This document shows, in pieces, positions 55,494 to 64,000 of a stretch of 64,000 nt of DNA (positions within the stretch are counted from its first letter, which is position 1; every line of letters begins with the position of its first letter). The translations under genes were made by a program, and so were the position numbers. Under the pieces are notes generated by a model. It was not told the DNA's origin. It worked only from the letters and a program-made list of their open reading frames with translations, and did no database searches. This DNA comes from Alteriqipengyuania abyssalis (GTDB lineage: Bacteria; Pseudomonadota; Alphaproteobacteria; Sphingomonadales; Sphingomonadaceae), in contig NZ_JAHWXP010000003.1 in NCBI RefSeq assembly GCF_019857185.1, forward strand, positions 587,501 through 651,500, in the 5' to 3' direction.

Positions 55494-57583
55494 ATCCGGT
55501 CCGCCTGCGCCACCGCATCGCTCGCCCGCAGCGCGCTGAGGATGCGGGTGAGGTGGGCGAGATCCTGCACTTCGATATCGATCTCGTAGGTCGCGAAGGG
55601 GTCTTCGATCCGCACCTTGTCGAGGCTGCGGACATCGGCATTGTTGCGCGCGACGATATTGGCCATCTCGGCGATCGTTCCGCGCCGGTCGTACAGCGTG
55701 ACCGACAGCCGCCCGGTCGCAAGGCCAGAGCGATTGCCCCAGTCGAGATCGAGCCAGTCGTTGTCGATCCCGCTGGCAAGGCTGAGGCACTGGATATTGT
55801 GCACCTCCACACTCTCCCCCTTGCGCCGCAGCCCGACGATCCGGTCGCCGGGCACCGGATGGCAGCACTGGGCGAGCGTGTAGGCATTGCCGGGTTTGAG
55901 CCCGCGGATGGAGAGCGCCTGCTTCTTGTGCCGCCCCCAGTCGGGGTCGTCTTCGAAATCGGCGGTGCTACCGGGGACCAGCGCCTCCATCACCTCGTGA
56001 TCGGTGATCTGCGCCGCCCCGATGGCGTACATCAGGTCTTCCTCTTCCTCCATGCCGAGGCGTTTCAGCGCCTCGCGCAGCGCCTTCTTGCCGACCTTGG
56101 CCGGGGTACGCGCGGCGATCTGGTCGTAGAGTTTGGAGCCCAGTTCGGCGACGTCTTCGCGTTCCTTGTTGCGCACCGCCCGGCGGATCGCGGCGCGCGC
56201 CTTGCCCGTCACCACGAAGCCCAGCCAGGATAGCTGCGGCTCCGCCTCGCTGCCCTTGATGATCTCCACCACGTCGCCGTTCGCCAGCGGGGTGCGCAGC
56301 GGCATGTGCCGCCCGTTGATCTTCGCGCCGACCGTCTGCGCGCCCAGATCGGTGTGCACGGCGAACGCGAAATCGACCGGGGTCGCGCCCTTGGGCAACT
56401 GGAACAGCGCCCCCTTGGGCGTGAAGGCGAAGATGCGGTCCTGATAGATTGCCAGCCGCGTATGTTCGAGCAGCTCGTCGGGGTCGTGGCTGGCGTCGAC
56501 GATCTCGATCAGGTCGCGCAGCCAGCCGACCTGCCCGTCGGGCCGGTCGTGCTGCTTGTACGCCCAGTGCGCCGCGAGCCCGAACTCATTGGTCCGGTGC
56601 ATCTCCTGCGTGCGGATCTGCACCTCCACCCGCATCGAATTCTCGTAGATCAGCGAGGTGTGCAGGCTGCGATAGCCGTTGCTCTTGGGGGTGGAGATGT
56701 AATCCTTGAACTTGCCGGGAATGAACTGCCACACCGTGTGCAGCACGCCCATCGCGCGGTAGCAGTCCTCGACGCTTTCGGTGATCACGCGAAACGCGAA
56801 AATGTCGGTCACCTGATCGAAGGGCAGATGCCTCTCGGCCATCTTCTTCCAGATCGAATAGGGGTGCTTCTCGCGCCCCGACACCTCGACGCTCAGCCCC
56901 GCCTCGGCCAGCGCCTGCTTGATAGCGAGCGCGATCGCATCGACCTGCCCGCTGTCCTGGCTGCGGATTTCCGCAAGCCGTCCGGTGATCGTGGCGTACG
57001 CTTCCGGCTCCAGCTGCTCGAACGCGAGCGCCTGCATCTCGCGCATGTATTCGTACATGCCCACGCGCTCTGCCAGCGGGGCGTAGATATCCATCGTCTC
57101 GCGCGCGATCCGGCGGCGCTTGTCCTCGTTCTTGATGAAGTGGAGCGTGCGCATGTTGTGCAGCCGGTCGCCCAGCTTGACCAGCAGCACGCGAATATCC
57201 TCGCTCATCGCGAGCAGGAACTTGCGCAGGTTCTCTGCCGCGCGCTCGTTCTCGGGCAACTGCTCGATCTTGGAGAGCTTGGTCACGCCATCGACCAGCC
57301 GCGCGATCTCGGGGCCGAAATTGGCCTCGATATCCTCGATCGTCGCCAGCGTATCCTCGACCGTATCGTGCAGCAGCGCGGTGGCGATGGTCTGCTGGTC
57401 GAGGCGCAGGTCGGTCATCAGCCCGGCGACCTCTACCGGGTGACTGAAATAGGGGTCCCCGCTCGCGCGCTTCTGCGTCCCGTGCTTCTGCACGGTGTAC
57501 ACATAGGCGCGGTTGAGCATCGCCTCGTCGGCGTCCGGGTCATAGGCCTTGACCCTTTCAACAAGTTCGTACTGGCGCAGCAT
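55490..57583 (-). CDS. Bifunctional (p)ppGpp synthetase/hydrolase RelA/SpoT
   Basis: A 697-aa Rsh protein with all expected parts: HD hydrolase domain (YFSHPVEVAGLM, ALLHDTVEDT, LVDGVTKLSKI, KLGDRLHNMRTL), synthetase domain (FAFRVITESVEDCYRAMGVLH, GYRSLHTSLIYENSMRVEVQIRT), TGS (FAFTPKGALFQLPKGATPVDFAFAVH), helical/zinc-finger-like part (CCHPVPGDRIVG) and a C-terminal ACT domain. With both catalytic domains intact it is probably the sole long RSH of the cell, as usual in alphaproteobacteria. The downstream VOC gene is coupled by 4 bp. Confidence 0.96.
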   Translation of the reverse strand: MLRQYELVERVKAYDPDADEAMLNRAYVYTVQKHGTQKRASGDPYFSHPVEVAGLMTDLRLDQQTIATALLHDTVEDTLATIEDIEANFGPEIARLVDGVTKLSKIEQLPENERAAENLRKFLLAMSEDIRVLLVKLGDRLHNMRTLHFIKNEDKRRRIARETMDIYAPLAERVGMYEYMREMQALAFEQLEPEAYATITGRLAEIRSQDSGQVDAIALAIKQALAEAGLSVEVSGREKHPYSIWKKMAERHLPFDQVTDIFAFRVITESVEDCYRAMGVLHTVWQFIPGKFKDYISTPKSNGYRSLHTSLIYENSMRVEVQIRTQEMHRTNEFGLAAHWAYKQHDRPDGQVGWLRDLIEIVDASHDPDELLEHTRLAIYQDRIFAFTPKGALFQLPKGATPVDFAFAVHTDLGAQTVGAKINGRHMPLRTPLANGDVVEIIKGSEAEPQLSWLGFVVTGKARAAIRRAVRNKEREDVAELGSKLYDQIAARTPAKVGKKALREALKRLGMEEEEDLMYAIGAAQITDHEVMEALVPGSTADFEDDPDWGRHKKQALSIRGLKPGNAYTLAQCCHPVPGDRIVGLRRKGESVEVHNIQCLSLASGIDNDWLDLDWGNRSGLATGRLSVTLYDRRGTIAEMANIVARNNADVRSLDKVRIEDPFATYEIDIEVQDLAHLTRILSALRASDAVAQADRI

Positions 57584-57642
57584 TTCACCCGCAAATGTGC
57601 GGTGCAGCGCACATTATTGCAACGCGCAAAATCGCCGCTTGG

Positions 57643-59553
57643 TTAATCGGCTGCCATCAGCCGGTCGACACCGGCCCGCGTCACCGCGTGATAGCCGTCG
57701 CGCGTTTCGGCATAGATGCGTTTAGCGATAGGCCGCCCCCAGTCGCCTTGGTCCCACAGCACCGCGAACAGCGGGCGGACGAACTTGGCCCGGCCGATCT
57801 CGCTCAGGAAGACCTCGGCCTGCGGCACGGCAGGTTCGTACCGGTTGGCGAGCGCGAGTTCGAGCCACAGGAACAGCACTTCGTTGTTGCCCGTCTCCGA
57901 CAGGCCCAGCGTATCATTGAGCGCGGCAAGTTGCGCAGCAGTGCGCTCCTTGGGAATATTGTCGAGGAAGCGCATCTGCTCCGCGGCAGTCCAGCCACTC
58001 CAGCCGGTGGGGATGGTGCCATTGTCGGCATAGGCGGTCACCGCCGTATCGACCGTAGCAAAGGCCTGCGGATCGGGCTTGGCCACATTGCTCGGCAGGC
58101 CGGGCTCGAAAATCCATTCGCGCAGCTTCAACTGCTTCGCTTCGGCGGGCGAGGTGACGAGGTTCGCCAGCATGTCGTCGTAGATCATCTGGCTGGTCGC
58201 TGGCTGGAACGCATGGTTGTCGAACCACTGGCGCAGCCACGCGTCGAAACGCTCGCGGCCAACCGCGCGCTCTACCGTGCGCAGGAAGAAATGCCCCTTG
58301 TCGTAGGCGATCGCGCTGCCGATCAGCTCACCATCGCCTTCGTTGTGGAGCGCGGTGCCCGGCGCATCATTGCCGACCTCGTTCAAGGTCTCGATAATGT
58401 TGGCATAGGAGAGCGCGGCCTCCTGTTCGGCACGGCTCTTGCCGTAGACCTTCTCGACGATGCGGTTCTCAAAGTAGGAGGTGACGCCTTCGTTGAGCCA
58501 GCCGTCGCCCCACACCGCGTTGGTGACGAGGTTGCCCGACCAGCTGTGCGCCAGCTCGTGAGCGACCAGCCCGTTGTTCGACCGGTCGCCCGCGATGAAA
58601 GTCGGCGTGAGGAAGGTCATCACCGGGTTTTCCATGCCCCCGTAGGGGAACGAGGGCGGCAGCACGATCATGTCGTAGCGGCCCCAGCGATAATCGCCGT
58701 AGAGTTCCTCTGCCGCTTCGACGAGCTGTTCGGTATCCGCCACCTCGTTATACGCCCGGTCGAGCGTTGCCGGTTCGGCCCACACGCCGGTGCGGGGGCC
58801 GGTGGCGCGGAAATCGATGTCGCCGGCAGCAATCGCGATCAGATAGGGCGGCACAGGCTTGTCCATCACAAAGCGGAAGGCGCGGCGGCCGTTGCCGACA
58901 TCTTCGGGCTCGCCCTGCCGCACGCCGCTCATCACCACATCCAATGGCTTGGGCGCGGTGATGCGCGCCTCCCAGGTCTGGCGGATGCCAGGGCTGTCCT
59001 GCGTCGGAATCCACGTGCGGTTGAGGATCGCCTGCCCCTGGCTGAACAGGTACGGGTACTCGCCCCCGGCGGTCTGTTCGGGGGTCAGCCATTGCAGCGC
59101 GTCGGCATCGGGCGCGCTGCGATAGGCGATGCGCAGCTGGCGCGCGCCGTTCAGCTGGATGGTCAGCGGGGCCCCCTTGCCCTCCTCTGCCTCACCGATC
59201 GTGAACGGGAGCGAATTGCCCTGCCCGTCGGTCACCCGGTCGATCCGCAATCCGTTGCTGTCGAGCACGATCTGCTTGGCATCGTCCTTGGCGAGAATGT
59301 TCAGCACCGCACCGCCGCCGATCATCTTGGCGTCGAAATCCAGATCGAGGTCCAGCGCCACATGCGTGACCCGCGCGACCTGCGGCTGCGCATAGGTCTG
59401 GTCGTCCACCGCATCGGGCGTTGTCAGGATCGGGGAGACCATCGCCTTTTGTATCGGCACGCCCGGTTGGGAAGCCGGTGCCGTCTCCCCGTCGATCGTG
59501 CTGCACCCGGTCGCAAGGACGGCACAGGCTGCGATTGCGGCAAGACGATACAT
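57643..59553 (-). CDS. M1-family aminopeptidase lipoprotein
   Basis: A 636-aa protein with a lipoprotein signal (MYRLAAIAACAVLATGC, lipobox LATGC), so it is anchored in the envelope. It has the M1 signature: exopeptidase motif G-G-M-E-N, zinc site HELAHSWSGNLVTNAVWGDGWLNEG (HExxH then 18 residues to Glu; about residues 330-355), and YFENRIVEKVYG. The C-terminal helical domain with LREWIFEPGLPSN is of the leukotriene-A4-hydrolase class. It probably trims peptides in the periplasm. Confidence 0.93.
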   Translation of the reverse strand: MYRLAAIAACAVLATGCSTIDGETAPASQPGVPIQKAMVSPILTTPDAVDDQTYAQPQVARVTHVALDLDLDFDAKMIGGGAVLNILAKDDAKQIVLDSNGLRIDRVTDGQGNSLPFTIGEAEEGKGAPLTIQLNGARQLRIAYRSAPDADALQWLTPEQTAGGEYPYLFSQGQAILNRTWIPTQDSPGIRQTWEARITAPKPLDVVMSGVRQGEPEDVGNGRRAFRFVMDKPVPPYLIAIAAGDIDFRATGPRTGVWAEPATLDRAYNEVADTEQLVEAAEELYGDYRWGRYDMIVLPPSFPYGGMENPVMTFLTPTFIAGDRSNNGLVAHELAHSWSGNLVTNAVWGDGWLNEGVTSYFENRIVEKVYGKSRAEQEAALSYANIIETLNEVGNDAPGTALHNEGDGELIGSAIAYDKGHFFLRTVERAVGRERFDAWLRQWFDNHAFQPATSQMIYDDMLANLVTSPAEAKQLKLREWIFEPGLPSNVAKPDPQAFATVDTAVTAYADNGTIPTGWSGWTAAEQMRFLDNIPKERTAAQLAALNDTLGLSETGNNEVLFLWLELALANRYEPAVPQAEVFLSEIGRAKFVRPLFAVLWDQGDWGRPIAKRIYAETRDGYHAVTRAGVDRLMAAD

Positions 59554-59637
59554 GGAGTTCTCCGAAAGACGTGTTTTGGGGTGCGTTAAACGCTCCCGTG
59601 CAAATCACGCCTGAACGATATTCGCAACCCTGTGCAA

Positions 59638-60072
59638 TCAGGCGGTAAGCACGGCCCGATCTTGCAGAGCGAGCAGCTGGCGCATCCGCGCGATCGCTTC
59701 GCGCGCGTTGAGCGTGGCGAGGACACGCACTTCGGACAGAGCTTCGCGCTGGCCGATCGTCGCATCCTCTTCCACCAGGCTGGCCATCGCCCACTCGGAG
59801 AACAGGCGCGAAGGCGCCGTGTGGTAGTCGAGTAACTTCAGTTCGCGATGCCGGAAGTCGCAGCAAATCCGCTCGAACGTCTCTTCCACCTGCTTCAGGT
59901 TTCCTTCCAGCACCTGAATGAAATGCCCATCGATATAGGCAAGCGTCCCGGTGAGCTCCGATGCTGAATTGCGGACGGCGCTGGCCTGCGCGATCTCGCG
60001 GGCGATCGCGGCCCCGCGCGAGGCGTGCTCGTCTGCGATGCGGCTCGAATAGAACAGGCGCTGGACGGTCAT
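59638..60072 (-). CDS. BLUF-domain blue-light photoreceptor
   Basis: The ATG at 60072 gives 144 aa; the longer frame is rejected because it overlaps the upstream gene and lacks homology. The BLUF domain fills residues 1-95: LFYSSR with the key Tyr, N-S-A-S-E-L-T-G-T-L-A-Y with the flavin-binding Asn, HFIQVLEG with the essential Gln, and SRLFSEWAM with the Trp/Met pair. A short helical tail follows, so it is a short-type BLUF that signals through a partner. It lies 13 bp after the MHYT-GGDEF-EAL gene. Confidence 0.95.
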   Translation of the reverse strand: MTVQRLFYSSRIADEHASRGAAIAREIAQASAVRNSASELTGTLAYIDGHFIQVLEGNLKQVEETFERICCDFRHRELKLLDYHTAPSRLFSEWAMASLVEEDATIGQREALSEVRVLATLNAREAIARMRQLLALQDRAVLTA

Positions 60073-60085
60073 CTCGCGTTCTCCC

Positions 60086-62146
60086 TCAGGCGACCGAACG
60101 GTTCTTCTCGTGAGTGCCGAACAGCCGGGCAAGCGTGGCCGCATCGACCGGCCGGCTGAACAGGAAGCCCTGCATGTGGCGGCAACCATGCTCGGCGACG
60201 TAGGAGTACTGGGCATCGGTCTCGATCCCTTCCGCCGTCACTTCCATCTGCAAGCTCTCGCCCAGTTGCGCGATCGCGCGAACGATCGATGCACTGCCCG
60301 GATCGTGGGGGACCTGATTGACGAAGCTGGCATCGATCTTGATCCGGTCGATCGGGAAACGGTGGAGGTAGCTGAGCGAGGAATAGCCCGTGCCAAAGTC
60401 ATCAAGAGAGATTTTCACCCCCAATGCGCGCACTTCCTCCAGCGCACGAAGCGCAAGCTCGTCATCCGTCACCAGCGCGGTCTCGGTAATCTCGATCTCC
60501 AGCCGGCCCGGCTCCAGGCCCGACTTGTGCAACGCCTGCGCGACCGTGCTCGCCAGTCGGCCGCCCATCATCTGGACGGGCGATACGTTCACAGCCACGG
60601 TCATGCCGTCCGGCCAGGTTGCTGCTTCGGCGCATGCTCGCTCGAGGACCAGCGCGCCGATGGTCGTGACCAGGCCAAGCTCCTCTGCAACCGGGATGAA
60701 CAGCACGGGCGACACAACGCCGCGCTCCGGACTGTGCCACCGGACCAGCGCCTCTGCGCCTGCAAATTCACGGGTCGCAGTGTCGAGGATCGGCTGGAAA
60801 TAGACCTCGAATTCCTCACGCATGCATGCGCGACGAAGGTCCGCTTCCAGCAGCCGGCGTTCGCGCAGGGTCTCCGTCAGCGAGGGATCGAAGAAACAGT
60901 GCCGACCGCGTCCCTCGTTCTTGGCATGGTAGAGCGCGATATCGACCTGTTGCGTCAGCGTTTCGGCATCCTTGCCGTCTGCGGGCGCCAGCGTAATTCC
61001 CACACTGGCCCCAAGATCGGCGACTTGGCCGCTGATCACGAACGGGCGCGAAAGGACCTCGACGATCCGCTCCGCCAGCAGGCGCGCGACTGATGGATCG
61101 TCGACCCCTGGCGCGATCACCGCGAATTCGTCGCCACCGATGCGGGCAACCATGTCGTTGTCGCGAACCGCCTCCTGCAGGCGCGCGGAGACCGCCTTCA
61201 GAACCTTGTCGCCAAAGGGATGGCCAAGCGAATCGTTGATCGGCTTGAAGCGGTCGAGATCGACCATCAGCAGCGCGAATGGCGGGCCGCCCTTGACCAG
61301 CCGCTGACACAGACGGCGAAGCTTGCCGTTGAAGGCATGGCGGTTCTGCAGGCCGGTCAGCGTGTCGTGCATCGCGATATGGTGCAGCCGATCCTGCGCA
61401 TCGACGCGGGTGCGCATCTCGACCAGATAGGTGGAGATGCCGGTGCCCACGATCAGCAGTGCAGCCATCGCGATGGCCGAGGCCATGGCGACGAAGACCT
61501 CGCTCTGCGGTCCGCTGCCAAAGCCCGCGATCGGCGTGACCGTAAACGCGGCCATGCCAACGAAGTGCAGCATCACGATGGCGACCACCAGCAGCAAGGT
61601 CGCCGTCCACGGATGGCCCTCGTGGTCGTGCACACGCAGCCGATCAATGGCGAGCGCGCCGAAAACCACCGCACAGGCGAGCGAGAGCGCCACATAGTTC
61701 GGCAGCCAGCCGACGATCCCGTCTGCCCGGTAAGCGAACATCCCGACATAGTGCATCGCCGCGATGGCAAGACCGATCGTTCCGCCACCGCACAGCGCCC
61801 CGAACCACCGGTTACGCAGAGTCGAAAGGAACAGGCCGATGCCCACGCCAAAGATGGCGATCACCACAGAAATGATGGTCAGCGTCGCATCGAATGTGAC
61901 GGGCACCCCGGGCTGGTAGCCCAGCATCGCGATGAAATGGGTTCCCCAGATCGAGGAACCGGCACAGACCGATGCGAGGAAGCACCAGTGAAAGCGCGAT
62001 CCACCTCCCGCCTGCAGCGTGCGACGAAACAGCTGGATGGAAACATAGGAGCCGACCACGCACAGCAGCGCCGCCAGCAGAACGAGCATGAGATCATGCT
62101 CATGGAAAAGACAGGTCAGAACGCGCAACACACTACCTTCGAACAC
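60086..62146 (-). CDS. MHYT-GGDEF-EAL membrane protein of c-di-GMP metabolism
   Basis: A 686-aa protein. The N-terminal integral membrane MHYT domain (about 15-235, seven hydrophobic segments) has the repeats WGTHFIAML, AAMHYVGM and MLHFVGM, thought to bind copper and sense oxygen, CO or NO. A GGDEF domain follows with DLDRFKPINDSLGH and R-I-G-G-D-E-F, then an EAL domain with EALVRW, VNVSP, EITETA, DDFGTGYSSL, KIDASF and AEGIET. Both catalytic sites are intact, so either synthesis or breakdown may prevail. It is followed by the BLUF gene. Confidence 0.95.
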   Translation of the reverse strand: MFEGSVLRVLTCLFHEHDLMLVLLAALLCVVGSYVSIQLFRRTLQAGGGSRFHWCFLASVCAGSSIWGTHFIAMLGYQPGVPVTFDATLTIISVVIAIFGVGIGLFLSTLRNRWFGALCGGGTIGLAIAAMHYVGMFAYRADGIVGWLPNYVALSLACAVVFGALAIDRLRVHDHEGHPWTATLLLVVAIVMLHFVGMAAFTVTPIAGFGSGPQSEVFVAMASAIAMAALLIVGTGISTYLVEMRTRVDAQDRLHHIAMHDTLTGLQNRHAFNGKLRRLCQRLVKGGPPFALLMVDLDRFKPINDSLGHPFGDKVLKAVSARLQEAVRDNDMVARIGGDEFAVIAPGVDDPSVARLLAERIVEVLSRPFVISGQVADLGASVGITLAPADGKDAETLTQQVDIALYHAKNEGRGRHCFFDPSLTETLRERRLLEADLRRACMREEFEVYFQPILDTATREFAGAEALVRWHSPERGVVSPVLFIPVAEELGLVTTIGALVLERACAEAATWPDGMTVAVNVSPVQMMGGRLASTVAQALHKSGLEPGRLEIEITETALVTDDELALRALEEVRALGVKISLDDFGTGYSSLSYLHRFPIDRIKIDASFVNQVPHDPGSASIVRAIAQLGESLQMEVTAEGIETDAQYSYVAEHGCRHMQGFLFSRPVDAATLARLFGTHEKNRSVA

Positions 62147-62284
62147 GTCGAAGGCTTCATCACCGATCGACAGCGTGCTCGGTAGAATTACTGAGGTTAA
62201 TTTTGTGTAGGCAAAGCCTCGGTTCGCAGGCCCCTATCTGGCAAGCTGTCTGCCGGGGCGCCGAGCTCAGTGCCCCTTGCCCAA

Positions 62285-63139
62285 TCAGGTCCACACCGCT
62301 TCGGGCGGCAGGCTCATCAGGATGGCGTCGACATTGCCGCCGGTCTTGAGGCCGAACAGCGTGCCTCTGTCGTAGACGAGGTTGAACTCGGCATAGCGCC
62401 CCCGCCATTCCAGCTGGGTGCGCTTGTCCGCCTCGGTCCACTCGCTCTCCATCCGGCGGCGGACCAGCTTGGGGAAAATCTCCAGAAAGGCGCGCCCGAC
62501 ATCCTGCGTGAAATCGAGATTGCGCGCGAAGCCGCTCTCGTCATCGCATTCCAGATGGTCGTAGAAAATCCCGCCGACCCCGCGATGCACGCCGCGATGG
62601 GGGATGTAGAAATACTCGTCCGCCCATTTGCTGAAGCGTTCGTAATAGGTCGGGTTGTGCTTCGCGCAGGCGGCGCGGAAGGCGGCGTGGAATTCCTGCG
62701 TATCCTCCTCGTAGGGGATCGGCGGATTGAGGTCCGCGCCGCCGCCGAACCACGCCTTGCCGGTGACGAGGAAGCGCGTGTTCATGTGCACTGCCGGGAC
62801 ATGCGGGTTGGCCATATGTGCGACCAGACTGATGCCGGTGGCGGAGAAGCTGGGATCGTCCTCGGCCCCGTTGATCGTCTTGGCGAACTCGGGCGCGAAT
62901 GTGCCGTGCACGGTGGAAACGTTGACCCCGACCTTCTCGAACACTTTGCCCTTCATCAGGCCCTGCACCCCGCCGCCGGGGCTGTCGTTGCCCTCTTCCT
63001 CGCGCTCCCAGGGGGTGTACTGGAAGGTCGCGTCGGAACCAGCCTCGCGCTCGATCGCCTCGAACTCGGCGCAGATCTGATCGCGCAGGGATTCGAACCA
63101 GGTACGCGCTTGTTGCGTTTGGGCAGACCAGTCGGGCAT
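62285..63139 (-). CDS. hemF: Oxygen-dependent coproporphyrinogen III oxidase HemF
   Basis: HemF turns coproporphyrinogen III into protoporphyrinogen IX with oxygen in haem synthesis. The 284-aa product shows the family signature from GGGVQGLMKGKVFEKVGVN and FSATGISLVAHMANPHVPAVHMNTR through WFGGGADLNPPIPYEEDTQEFHAAF, YFYIPHRGVHRGVGGIFYDHLE, and RGTLFGLKTGGNVDAILMSLPP. All conserved His and Asp/Glu positions of the family are present. The 138-bp gap to the MHYT gene shows nothing recognisable. It is divergent from pdeM. Confidence 0.97.
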   Translation of the reverse strand: MPDWSAQTQQARTWFESLRDQICAEFEAIEREAGSDATFQYTPWEREEEGNDSPGGGVQGLMKGKVFEKVGVNVSTVHGTFAPEFAKTINGAEDDPSFSATGISLVAHMANPHVPAVHMNTRFLVTGKAWFGGGADLNPPIPYEEDTQEFHAAFRAACAKHNPTYYERFSKWADEYFYIPHRGVHRGVGGIFYDHLECDDESGFARNLDFTQDVGRAFLEIFPKLVRRRMESEWTEADKRTQLEWRGRYAEFNLVYDRGTLFGLKTGGNVDAILMSLPPEAVWT

Positions 63140-63208
63140 TGTCTTCGCATCCTTGCGTGGCGTCGTGCATCCCTTGCCAATCCTGCCAGCCTAGGGCAAG
63201 TGGACCCC

Positions 63209-63925
63209 ATGGTTCCCCTTTCGTTCGGCACGGCGGAGCTGCTTCTGCGCAGCGACGGTGCGGTCTACTGGCCGCGCGAGGCGACGCTGTTCGTCGCCGA
63301 CCTGCACCTCGAAAAGGCAAGTTTCTTCGCGAGTCACGGCCAGCCGCTGCCGCCCTACGACAGCCGCGCCACGCTCGAACGGGTGGCGCAGGCGGTGGAC
63401 GAGACCGGTGCGCACAAGGTCGTGACGCTGGGCGACAATTTCCACGACGCGGATGGCGCAGCCCGCCTGGAAGAGGGCGCGTGCAACATGCTGCGCGCGC
63501 TCACCTCGCGGATCGACTGGGTCTGGATCACAGGCAACCACGACGGCCCGCCCGACGCCGCCGGGGCAGCCGCGCAGTGCGGCGGGTCTCTGCATGAAGA
63601 GCTGGAAATTGGCGGAGTGATCTGCCGCCACGAGGCGCGAGCCGGCGAAACGCAGGCAGAGCTTTCCGGTCACTGGCACCCCAAGCTTTCCGTCACCCTG
63701 CGCGGTCGCCACATACGCCGCCCGTGCGCGGTGATCGCCCGGCGCAGCGATGGTCCTCCGCGCATGGTACTGCCCGCATTCGGCGCACTGACCGGTGGAA
63801 TGGCGGCCGACGATCCGGCGATTCGCAAGAGCCTGAGCCCGGCCGAAACGATCGAGGCGCTGTGCGCGGTGCGCGGGCAACTGGTCCGTCTGCCGCTGTG
63901 GCGGGCCGAAAAACGCGCGGCCTGA
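63209..63925 (+). CDS. pdeM: Ligase-associated DNA damage response endonuclease PdeM
   Basis: A 238-aa metallophosphoesterase with the motifs VADLHLEKASFF, V-T-L-G-D-N-F-H-D, WITGNHDG, and GHWHPK, and the C-terminal LPAFGALTGGMAADDP typical of PdeM. In many alphaproteobacteria this nuclease is encoded beside an Lhr-like helicase and ATP-dependent DNA ligase; they are not seen within the window and could lie to the right. The ATG at 63209 is preferred; an in-frame GTG three codons upstream is possible. The last 75 bp of the window hold no gene I can identify. Confidence 0.93.
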   Translation: MVPLSFGTAELLLRSDGAVYWPREATLFVADLHLEKASFFASHGQPLPPYDSRATLERVAQAVDETGAHKVVTLGDNFHDADGAARLEEGACNMLRALTSRIDWVWITGNHDGPPDAAGAAAQCGGSLHEELEIGGVICRHEARAGETQAELSGHWHPKLSVTLRGRHIRRPCAVIARRSDGPPRMVLPAFGALTGGMAADDPAIRKSLSPAETIEALCAVRGQLVRLPLWRAEKRAA

Positions 63926-64000
63926 CGCGATCTACCCGCTGCAAAGCGCGGTTCCTCGCGCAGCCCCCTTTCGCATTGCGGCGAAAACACCTAAATAGCG

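Noticed and set aside
57595-59589. A 664-codon plus-strand frame opposite the M1 aminopeptidase
   Set aside because: Antisense shadow; the aminopeptidase has all family motifs and a lipoprotein signal.
62270-63208. N-terminal extension of pdeM over hemF
   Set aside because: The added part is antisense to hemF and has no homology; the metallophosphoesterase starts at 63209.

Overview
The window is GC-rich chromosomal DNA with dense, overlapping genes. It looks like a motile alphaproteobacterium of the Sphingomonadales, most likely the Erythrobacteraceae. The case rests on the FliX and FlaF flagellar regulators, a FlaEY-like protein, a large TonB receptor paired with a TPR-sulfotransferase, and the general protein style. 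The family-level placement is inference and was not searched.

Region 1 (1-25,000) is motility and chemotaxis. It holds rod and P-ring genes (flgB, flgC, fliE, flgI, a flgJ N-domain protein, a flgN-like chaperone), the class II checkpoint gene fliX facing flgI, the export gate (fliO/P/Q/R, flhB), the switch protein fliN, and the stator pair motA/motB. A long leftward run, motA-STAS-cheY2-cheA-cheW-cheR-cheB-cheY-cheD-small protein-motB-fliL-PilZ, couples adjacent genes by 1-26 bp overlaps or short gaps. FlaF and three chemoreceptors follow. One receptor has a protoglobin domain and is broken by two frameshifts. All three receptors end in a W-x-x-F tether that fits CheR/CheB docking.

Region 2 (25,000-40,700) is envelope and signalling. 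It has an alginate-export-type porin, a four-gene regulatory operon (receiver, membrane histidine kinase, receiver-EAL phosphodiesterase, FixJ-type regulator), the TonB receptor/TPR-sulfotransferase pair, remnants of a peptide-exporter ABC system, an HNH protein, trhO and a glutathione transferase. It ends in two broken genes joined head to tail: half a membrane dipeptidase and a fragment of a membrane protein with an internal stop.

Region 3 (40,939-52,947) is a roughly 12-kb integrated element in the 3' end of a tRNA-Ser(GGA) gene. An identical 14-bp stretch lies at both ends in the same orientation. Next to the tRNA is a tyrosine integrase, then an AlpA-type regulator, a winged-helix-like protein, a PC4-like ssDNA-binding protein and a protein with an HUH (H-V-H) motif that resembles a rolling-circle replication initiator. 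Distal cargo, richer in A+T, includes a PIN/HTH toxin-antitoxin pair, an exported ClpP-fold protein, a nuclease-like pair, and a three-gene operon of exported proteins centred on an M48 metalloprotease. Decayed extra copies of the rep-like gene and of a 213-aa gene lie inside. I recognise no conjugation or phage structural genes. This is the best candidate for an undescribed system.

Region 4 (53,000-64,000) is core housekeeping with light and second-messenger control: a zincin, a cyclophilin-type isomerase, a GNAT acetyltransferase, a VOC protein, the bifunctional (p)ppGpp enzyme, an M1 aminopeptidase lipoprotein, a BLUF photoreceptor beside an MHYT-GGDEF-EAL protein, hemF and pdeM. Cyclic-di-GMP recurs: a double-PilZ protein in the stator operon, a receiver-EAL enzyme and the MHYT-GGDEF-EAL enzyme. 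I saw no rRNA genes, intact insertion sequences or CRISPR arrays.
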